Shown piece by piece: positions 6,390 through 11,501 of a stretch of DNA of 11,501 nucleotides. The notes under the pieces are model-generated. The model did not search any database. It saw only the letters and a list, made by a program, of their open reading frames with translations, and was not told the origin of the DNA. The first letter of the stretch is position 1; each line of letters begins with the position of its first letter. The stretch covers positions 1 through 11,501 of the forward strand of contig JASLAE010000215.1 of assembly GCA_030147305.1 (NCBI GenBank), given 5' to 3'. This DNA comes from Cesiribacter sp. (GTDB lineage: Bacteria > Bacteroidota > Bacteroidia > Cytophagales > Cyclobacteriaceae). The translations under genes were made by a program, and so were the position numbers.

Positions 6390-9128
6390 ATGCGGCTTTG
6401 GGGATTTATATTTCTAATGGTTCTGGCTTATCCCCTCACTGCTCAGCAGCCGCAGAAGTATCGCTTTAAGTTTGAAAAAACCCCCCTAGAACAAGCCATA
6501 CAAGAAGTAGAAGCCGCTACTGACTACACCTTCTACTACGCACCCTCCTGGCTAGACAGTCTTACTACCGGCCAGGTACAGGTGGAGGGGTCTATCGCTG
6601 ATGTAGTGGAAAAACTGCTAACAGATACCCGACTGGAATTTCTGCTGCTGGATAACAAGATCATTCTTACTTATAATACGCCTATCATCACCAGCCTGCC
6701 AACGGAGGCAAACCCACCTTCTGCTGAAGCGGTAGAGCTTATGTTTGCACGCGAATATGAGCAAAATGCAGATAAGGCAGACCCGGCAGCAAAAACCTGG
6801 GTGATTGGCAGTAAATCAAAGTTAAAACCAGGCAGCTCAGTTGTGCTCGCTGGTTTTATTACGGCTAAGGAAACAGGCAAGCCCCTGGCAGATGCCCATG
6901 TGCAGGTACCTTCTACCCAGGAAGTAACCTCTACCGACGCTACAGGCTTTTACAGCATCCGGCTGCCCAGCGGTAAAACAGACATTAGAATACAGTTTGT
7001 TGGTATGAAGCCCACAACGCGCAGGCTGGTAGTATTTTCTGATGGTACGCTCAACATTGCCCTGGAACCGGACGAGGTAATACTCGAGGAGATTGAAATA
7101 CAAGCCAACGCCGATGCGAACATTCATCAGGTGCAGATGGGCGTTAGCCGAATTGGACTGGCAGAAATGAAGAACATTCCCAAAATACTGGGCGAAAATG
7201 ATGTAATCCAGGTAGCCCTTACCCTACCCGGTGTACAAACAGTAGGAGAGGGTGCTGCCGGGCTTAATGTGCGAGGGGGTAAGCCTGATCAGAATCTGAT
7301 GCTGTTCAACAATGCTACCGTTTACAATCCTTTTCACTTTTTTGGTTTCTTTTCTTCATTCAATACAGATCTGCTGGAAAGCAGTGAGTTGTATAAAAGC
7401 AGCATACCAGTCCATTTTGGCAGCAGGCTGGCATCTGTATTTGATGTGAAGATGAAAGCGGGCAATAAAGAAAAAATAAGCGGGCAGGGGGGGATCAGTC
7501 CTGTTACCAGTCAGCTAAGTCTGGAAGTGCCACTGCTCAAAAATAAAACATCCTTGCTGGTGGGGGGCAGAAGTACTTATTCAGATTGGATTGTCAGGCG
7601 CATTGACAACGCCAATATTAGAAACAGCAACCCGCTTTTCTGGGATATTGCCGGCGGGATTGATCACCATTACAAAGGGAACAACACGCTGAATGTTAGT
7701 GGCTATTACAGCTATGACCGCTTTCGTTTATCAACAGATTCTTTGTATGCCTATAATAATTTAAGTGCTTCTCTGCAGTGGCGGCACCACCTTACCAATG
7801 CCTTCAGCAGTACGCTGAGCGCAACAACCAGCCGTTACCGCTATACCATTAATTATGATGCTTTGCCTGAAGAAGCCTATGAATACGGATTTTCGATACA
7901 GGATAGCTGGAGCCAGCTGGCTTTCGAGTATGCGCTCTCCGATGCCCATACCCTTCAATTTGGTGCTGATGCAAAACTTTATCAGATCGACCCGGCCTAT
8001 AAAAGACCTAAATCAGCAGCGTCTCAGGTGCTGGGGAGCTCCCTGGAACAGGAACGTGGTGTTGAAGGTGCTTTGTTTATTTCTGATAATTATGTGATCA
8101 ATACGCAGTGGTCGGTTTACGGAGGGCTTCGGTATTCAGGCTTTACCAGGCTTGGCCCCTTTACACACTACCTATATGAAGAGGGTGCTCCCAAGACTGC
8201 CAACACGCTGGCAGATTCTGTGAGGTATGGGCGGGGCAATCGGGTAGCCATGTTCCAGGGACCGGAATTGCGGTTTAGCCTTCGGTATTCCGTGAATCCT
8301 GCTACCTCTTTCAAGGCTGCCTATAACCGTACCCGGCAGTATATTCATACACTTTCCAATTCAGTTTCCATTTCTCCGCTCGATACCTGGCGTCTCGCCG
8401 ATCAGGATTTTGATCCCCAGCTAGCCGATCAGTATTCTTTAGGCTTTTTTAGAAACCTAAAGAATAATACTATTGAAACATCGCTGGAGGTATATTACAA
8501 GCACATGCAAAATCTGCTGGATTATAAAACAGGGGCTAACCTTGTGTTAAACCAGCATATGGAAGCCGATGTTCTGCAAGGCATTGGCAAGGCCTATGGG
8601 GCAGAGCTGCTGGTGAAAAAAAACAGTGGAAAGCTAAACGGCTGGGTATCCTATACCTATAGCAGAAGTCTGCAGCAATTCCGCTCTGACTATAGAGAAG
8701 AACAAATTAACGGAGGCTCTTTTTTCCCTTCTAACTTCGATAAGCCCCATAGTCTGTTTCTAATCTCCAATTACAAGCTCACCAAACGTTTTAGCTTTTC
8801 TTTCAACCTTAATTATGCAACCGGACGGCCGGTCACCTACCCTACAGCCACTTATCAGATTGGTGGTGTAGAAGTGGTGCATTATGCCGATCGCAACAGT
8901 TTTCGCATCCCGGACTATTTTCGTATTGATCTTGGCCTGAACATAGAAGGTAATCACAGAATCAAGAAACTAGCCCACGGCTTTTGGTCCATCTCTGTCT
9001 ATAATGTCTTGGGCCGGGACAATGCTTATTCTATATTCTTTAGAAATGAGGGGGGTACATTACAGGGGTATCAGCTTTCTGTATTGGCAGTTCCCATACC
9101 TTCTATTTCTTATAAATTTAAGTTTTAG
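6390..9128 (+). CDS. TonB-dependent outer-membrane receptor with N-terminal STN and carboxypeptidase-regulatory-like domains
   Basis: A 912-residue outer-membrane receptor. Signal peptide 1-18 (LTA before QQ). An STN (secretin/TonB N-terminal) domain spans about 24-90: YRFKFEKTPLEQAIQEV, then TFYYAPSW, VEKLLTDTRLEFLLLDNKIILTY. A linker with TWVIGSKSK (about 137) leads to a carboxypeptidase-regulatory-like beta-sandwich at about 150-228 (LAGFITAKETGKPLADAHV, TDATGFYSIRLPSG). The plug follows at about 260-357: IPKILGENDVIQVALTLPGV, GLNVRGGKPDQNLMLFNNA and HFGSRLASVFDVKMK. The rest is a beta-barrel ending in Phe (SISYKFKF), the usual outer-membrane insertion signal. Length and domain order fit Bacteroidota receptors of this type. 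No classical TonB box is evident. An STN domain often signals to a FecR/ECF-sigma pair, but none is encoded here. The ligand is unknown; the operon partners argue against a SusC/SusD glycan system. Confidence 0.95.
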   Translation: MRLWGFIFLMVLAYPLTAQQPQKYRFKFEKTPLEQAIQEVEAATDYTFYYAPSWLDSLTTGQVQVEGSIADVVEKLLTDTRLEFLLLDNKIILTYNTPIITSLPTEANPPSAEAVELMFAREYEQNADKADPAAKTWVIGSKSKLKPGSSVVLAGFITAKETGKPLADAHVQVPSTQEVTSTDATGFYSIRLPSGKTDIRIQFVGMKPTTRRLVVFSDGTLNIALEPDEVILEEIEIQANADANIHQVQMGVSRIGLAEMKNIPKILGENDVIQVALTLPGVQTVGEGAAGLNVRGGKPDQNLMLFNNATVYNPFHFFGFFSSFNTDLLESSELYKSSIPVHFGSRLASVFDVKMKAGNKEKISGQGGISPVTSQLSLEVPLLKNKTSLLVGGRSTYSDWIVRRIDNANIRNSNPLFWDIAGGIDHHYKGNNTLNVSGYYSYDRFRLSTDSLYAYNNLSASLQWRHHLTNAFSSTLSATTSRYRYTINYDALPEEAYEYGFSIQDSWSQLAFEYALSDAHTLQFGADAKLYQIDPAYKRPKSAASQVLGSSLEQERGVEGALFISDNYVINTQWSVYGGLRYSGFTRLGPFTHYLYEEGAPKTANTLADSVRYGRGNRVAMFQGPELRFSLRYSVNPATSFKAAYNRTRQYIHTLSNSVSISPLDTWRLADQDFDPQLADQYSLGFFRNLKNNTIETSLEVYYKHMQNLLDYKTGANLVLNQHMEADVLQGIGKAYGAELLVKKNSGKLNGWVSYTYSRSLQQFRSDYREEQINGGSFFPSNFDKPHSLFLISNYKLTKRFSFSFNLNYATGRPVTYPTATYQIGGVEVVHYADRNSFRIPDYFRIDLGLNIEGNHRIKKLAHGFWSISVYNVLGRDNAYSIFFRNEGGTLQGYQLSVLAVPIPSISYKFKF

Positions 9129-9132
9129 GCAA

Positions 9133-10326
9133 ATGAGATACAGCTATTTATTTACCTTCTTGTTTGCTATGATCCTGTGGTTGTTCCAGAGCTGCGAAGA
9201 GCCCATTGAGTCGCAGATGATCGGCTATGACAATCTTTTAGTCGTAGAAGGGGTGATAAGCGACCAGCCTGAGCGGCAAACAGTACAACTTAGGCGCACC
9301 AGCTTATTGAACACAAGCACTAACCAGGCAGAATCGGAGGCCTATGTTAGGGTAGTTTCAAGTGACGGTACCGTTCATGAATTTGCAGAAGAGGAACCAG
9401 GTATTTATAAATCCAACTACGGTTTTAAGGCAGACTTTTCTCAGACTTATCAATTGCTCATTACAACCATAAGCGGGCAGGAATATGCCTCTACCGAAGT
9501 GGCCTTAACACCTGCCGCACCTATCGATTCACTATGGGCAGAATTTCAGGAAGATCAGAGCAGAGGCGGGCAGCGAGGACAAGGTGCTTTTAACTTCTAC
9601 CTCAATATTAAGAATGGCAGTGAACAAGCCCAGTACTATCGCTGGTCATGGAAAGAAACCTATAAAATTAGAATGAACTTCCCCTCTCGCTGGAAATGGA
9701 TGGGCGGTAATAATTTTGTTTTTCGGGATGAAACCGTGCCAGAACTACAGGAGGAATTCTGCTTTAGAACAGAAAGCAACCAGGCTATTTTGCTGGGCAA
9801 TACAGAAAACCAGACCAGACAGTTGCTGCGGCATCCGATTCACACCATAGATACGGACGAAAAAAAAATATTACTGCGCTACTCATTCGAAATAACGCAG
9901 TATGGCTTATCTCCTACGGCCAGAGAATACTGGGAGGATGTGGACAGGCTGTCCAGCAATCAGGGCTCGCTGTTCGATGAGCAGCCTGGCACCCTCGTTG
10001 GGAATATGTATGCTGTTGCTAACCCTTCTGAAACAGTACTGGGTATTTTTGAGGTAAGTCAGAAATCGACCCGGAAAATATATTATATTCCATCAGATTT
10101 TTATCCACAGGGGCTGCTAATTCTGGAATATGGCTGGGTTAACTGCACAGATTCAGACCTGATAGATGGACAACTGGGAGCAGAAGGGGCTTTTATGGAA
10201 GAGTTTGGCAGCACCTATGAATTACAGGATTATTATAGCTGCTGTGGCCCCAAGTTTGTTCCCAAAGAATGTGGACTCTGTACCCTGTATGGGACCAATG
10301 TAGTACCAGAAGACTGGGAAGAATAA
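9133..10326 (+). CDS. DUF4249-domain lipoprotein
   Basis: A 397-residue surface or periplasmic lipoprotein. The true start is the ATG at 9133, four bases after the receptor stop; the frame also runs upstream to an ATG at 9004, but that would overlap the receptor gene by 125 bases and bury the signal. The signal peptide ends in a lipobox-like FQSC (C21), followed by EEPIES, acidic residues close to the export signal that sends Bacteroidota lipoproteins to the cell surface. DUF4249 features are LVVEGVISDQPERQTVQLRR (about 36-55), SSDGTVHEF, YQLLITTISGQEYAST, LLRYSFEITQYGLSPTAREYWE (about 252-273), QGSLFDEQPGTLVGNMY (281-297) and VLGIFEVSQKSTRKIYY. A C-terminal cluster CC-x8-C-x2-C (SCCGPKFVPKECGLC) precedes YGTNVVPEDW, an ending common in this family. 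DUF4249 genes are commonly found beside TonB receptors; their function is unknown. A nine-A run lies at 9860-9868. Confidence 0.93.
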   Translation: MRYSYLFTFLFAMILWLFQSCEEPIESQMIGYDNLLVVEGVISDQPERQTVQLRRTSLLNTSTNQAESEAYVRVVSSDGTVHEFAEEEPGIYKSNYGFKADFSQTYQLLITTISGQEYASTEVALTPAAPIDSLWAEFQEDQSRGGQRGQGAFNFYLNIKNGSEQAQYYRWSWKETYKIRMNFPSRWKWMGGNNFVFRDETVPELQEEFCFRTESNQAILLGNTENQTRQLLRHPIHTIDTDEKKILLRYSFEITQYGLSPTAREYWEDVDRLSSNQGSLFDEQPGTLVGNMYAVANPSETVLGIFEVSQKSTRKIYYIPSDFYPQGLLILEYGWVNCTDSDLIDGQLGAEGAFMEEFGSTYELQDYYSCCGPKFVPKECGLCTLYGTNVVPEDWEE

Positions 10327-11501
10327 TGAAGAACGCCAGCTGCCTACTGCTTGTACTGCTGTTTGCCCTTATCAATGTGAAGGGACAGTCGTCAGATACA
10401 ACCAGCCCCCCTGATGTGCTTAGCCAAAAAGCAGCATTCCAGGAACAGCTTATCCTGCAGACGAATAACCATTTTTTCATTCCCGGAGAACGCATCCTGT
10501 TCAGCCTTAGCTGTACCCTGCCTGCGGGCGATTTTTCGTTTATAAGTAAGATAGCTTATGTGGAATTGATCAACCAGGAGAAAAAGCCGGTGTTGCGTAG
10601 CCTGGTTAAATTGAATGAAGGCAAAGGCCAGGGACATCTGTACCTGCCCTCCTCCCTAAAAACGGGCAGCTATGCTTTACTTGCCTATACCAGCTGGATG
10701 CGCAATTTTCCGCTATCCTGCATGCCAATCCAAAGCTTGCACCTGGTAAATCCTCATGAGCTTCCGGTTCAAAAAAACATTCCTGCAGAAGCTAAAGAAC
10801 CAGCGTTTACTTTTTTTCCAGAAGGTGGTGGCTATGTGTTAAATAAACCCAATAAGGTTGCGTATACCCTCACGAACGCCGGAGCACCTCCCGGGGCTAA
10901 AATGATGGGCAGGGTACTCAATGAGGCGGGCGAGCAGCTTTCCAGTTTTATCACTGCTGAAAAAGGCATTGGGCATTTTATATTTACGCCCGCGGCCGCC
11001 GGAGAATACAGGATAGTCCTGAGCGATCCCGGAGGCGCGCTTACCTTTTATACTTTACCTATTGCCAGAGAAAGTCTGCTGGGATTGCAGGTGCAAGACC
11101 ACAAAGATAAATTTATTGTGAATGTTACCAACAGCACGAATAAGGCCCAGGAAGTTAAGGTCTTTCAGGTTGGCAGACCAGGCCAGCCCATTGCGGTGCT
11201 GCCGGTGCCTGGTGACAGTGCACAATTCTCACTGGCTAAAAGCGAACTTCCGAAAGGCCTTTTGCTAATAAGTGCTGGTGATTCTGCTCAGCCTGAGGCT
11301 CTCGCCCATCGGCTGATCTATCATGCGTATACCCTGGTATCGGCTACCGCAAGTACCGATAAAAAAAGGTACAGGCCCCGTGAAAAAGTAACGCTCAAGC
11401 TGGATGCTCCAGCCGAACATAAAGGCGTACCCGTTACTGTTTCTGTTAGGAAGATTTACGGACAGGAGCTTTCTGTGCCAGTGACGGAGTCTTTGCTGGC
11501 T
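10326..11501 (+). CDS. Large secreted MG2-like (macroglobulin-type) protein, N-terminal part (C-terminus beyond the right edge)
   Basis: The ATG at 10326 shares its A with the TAA stop of the DUF4249 gene (TAATG), a translationally coupled overlap. The frame is open for 392 codons to the window edge. A signal peptide occupies 1-20 (NVKG before QSS). An MG2-like bait/beta-sandwich domain spans about 40-145: QLILQTNNHFFIPGERILFS, IAYVELINQEKKPV, and YTSWMRNFPL (121-130), the last a motif typical of Bacteroidota proteins of this kind. A second domain opens with FFPEGGGYVLNKPNKVAYTL (163-182), then GIGHFIFTPAAAGEYRIVL. A further domain follows, with KKRYRPREKVTLKLDAP (about 356-372) resembling another MG2 entry. 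In related proteins a carboxypeptidase-regulatory domain or a TonB plug-like domain may follow later; that cannot be seen here. Its function is unknown; its place in the operon suggests a partner of the receptor at the envelope. Confidence 0.85.
   Translation, partial: MKNASCLLLVLLFALINVKGQSSDTTSPPDVLSQKAAFQEQLILQTNNHFFIPGERILFSLSCTLPAGDFSFISKIAYVELINQEKKPVLRSLVKLNEGKGQGHLYLPSSLKTGSYALLAYTSWMRNFPLSCMPIQSLHLVNPHELPVQKNIPAEAKEPAFTFFPEGGGYVLNKPNKVAYTLTNAGAPPGAKMMGRVLNEAGEQLSSFITAEKGIGHFIFTPAAAGEYRIVLSDPGGALTFYTLPIARESLLGLQVQDHKDKFIVNVTNSTNKAQEVKVFQVGRPGQPIAVLPVPGDSAQFSLAKSELPKGLLLISAGDSAQPEALAHRLIYHAYTLVSATASTDKKRYRPREKVTLKLDAPAEHKGVPVTVSVRKIYGQELSVPVTESLLA

Noticed and set aside
9004..9132. N-terminal extension of the DUF4249 gene to the ATG at 9004
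   Set aside because: It would overlap the receptor gene by 125 bases and place 43 residues before a clear lipoprotein signal; the ATG at 9133 gives a proper signal peptide and lipobox.
10193..10637. Minus-strand open frames across the DUF4249 / MG2-like junction
   Set aside because: They lie antisense to two well-supported genes and have no protein-like pattern.

Overview
The window looks like a chromosomal segment of a Bacteroidota bacterium, most likely a Cytophagales-type marine or soil organism; that placement is inference. The signs are a TonB-dependent receptor with STN and carboxypeptidase-regulatory-like domains, a DUF4249 lipoprotein, a BatD-family protein, few Shine-Dalgarno motifs, and one promoter that fits the Bacteroidota TTTG / TAnnTTTG pattern. 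Base composition is moderate and even. I see no tRNA, rRNA, CRISPR array, insertion sequence or phage gene.

Layout. (1) Positions 1-2975, minus strand: a probable transcription unit batD-like -> aroC -> secreted NTF2/DUF4440-like protein, which runs off the left edge. It joins a membrane-anchored BatD-like protein to chorismate synthase (last step of the shikimate pathway) with only one base between them. (2) Positions 2976-3350: a divergent intergenic region with a possible promoter, a 64-codon plus-strand gene of unknown function, and a strong hairpin terminator shared with the converging queG. (3) Positions 3337-4839, minus strand: a GNAT acetyltransferase followed by queG (epoxyqueuosine reductase, last step of tRNA queuosine synthesis). 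queG appears to lack an ATG/GTG/TTG start at the expected place; an ATT codon sits where the family start should be. (4) Positions 4915-5505, plus strand: tag, 3-methyladenine DNA glycosylase I, divergent from the GNAT gene. (5) Positions 5600-11501, plus strand: a tightly packed envelope operon behind a plausible Bacteroidota promoter. It encodes a 234-residue secreted protein (TTG start), a 912-residue STN/CPD TonB-dependent receptor, a 397-residue DUF4249 lipoprotein, and the N-terminal 392 codons of a large secreted MG2-like protein that runs off the right edge.

The housekeeping genes (aroC, queG, tag) are ordinary. The most interesting parts are the four-gene envelope operon, whose function is not established and which has no sigma/anti-sigma pair in view despite the receptor's STN domain, and the anomalous queG start. 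No gene-free stretch exceeds 300 bases; the longest gaps are 5506-5681, 4267-4404 and 2976-3095, all described below.
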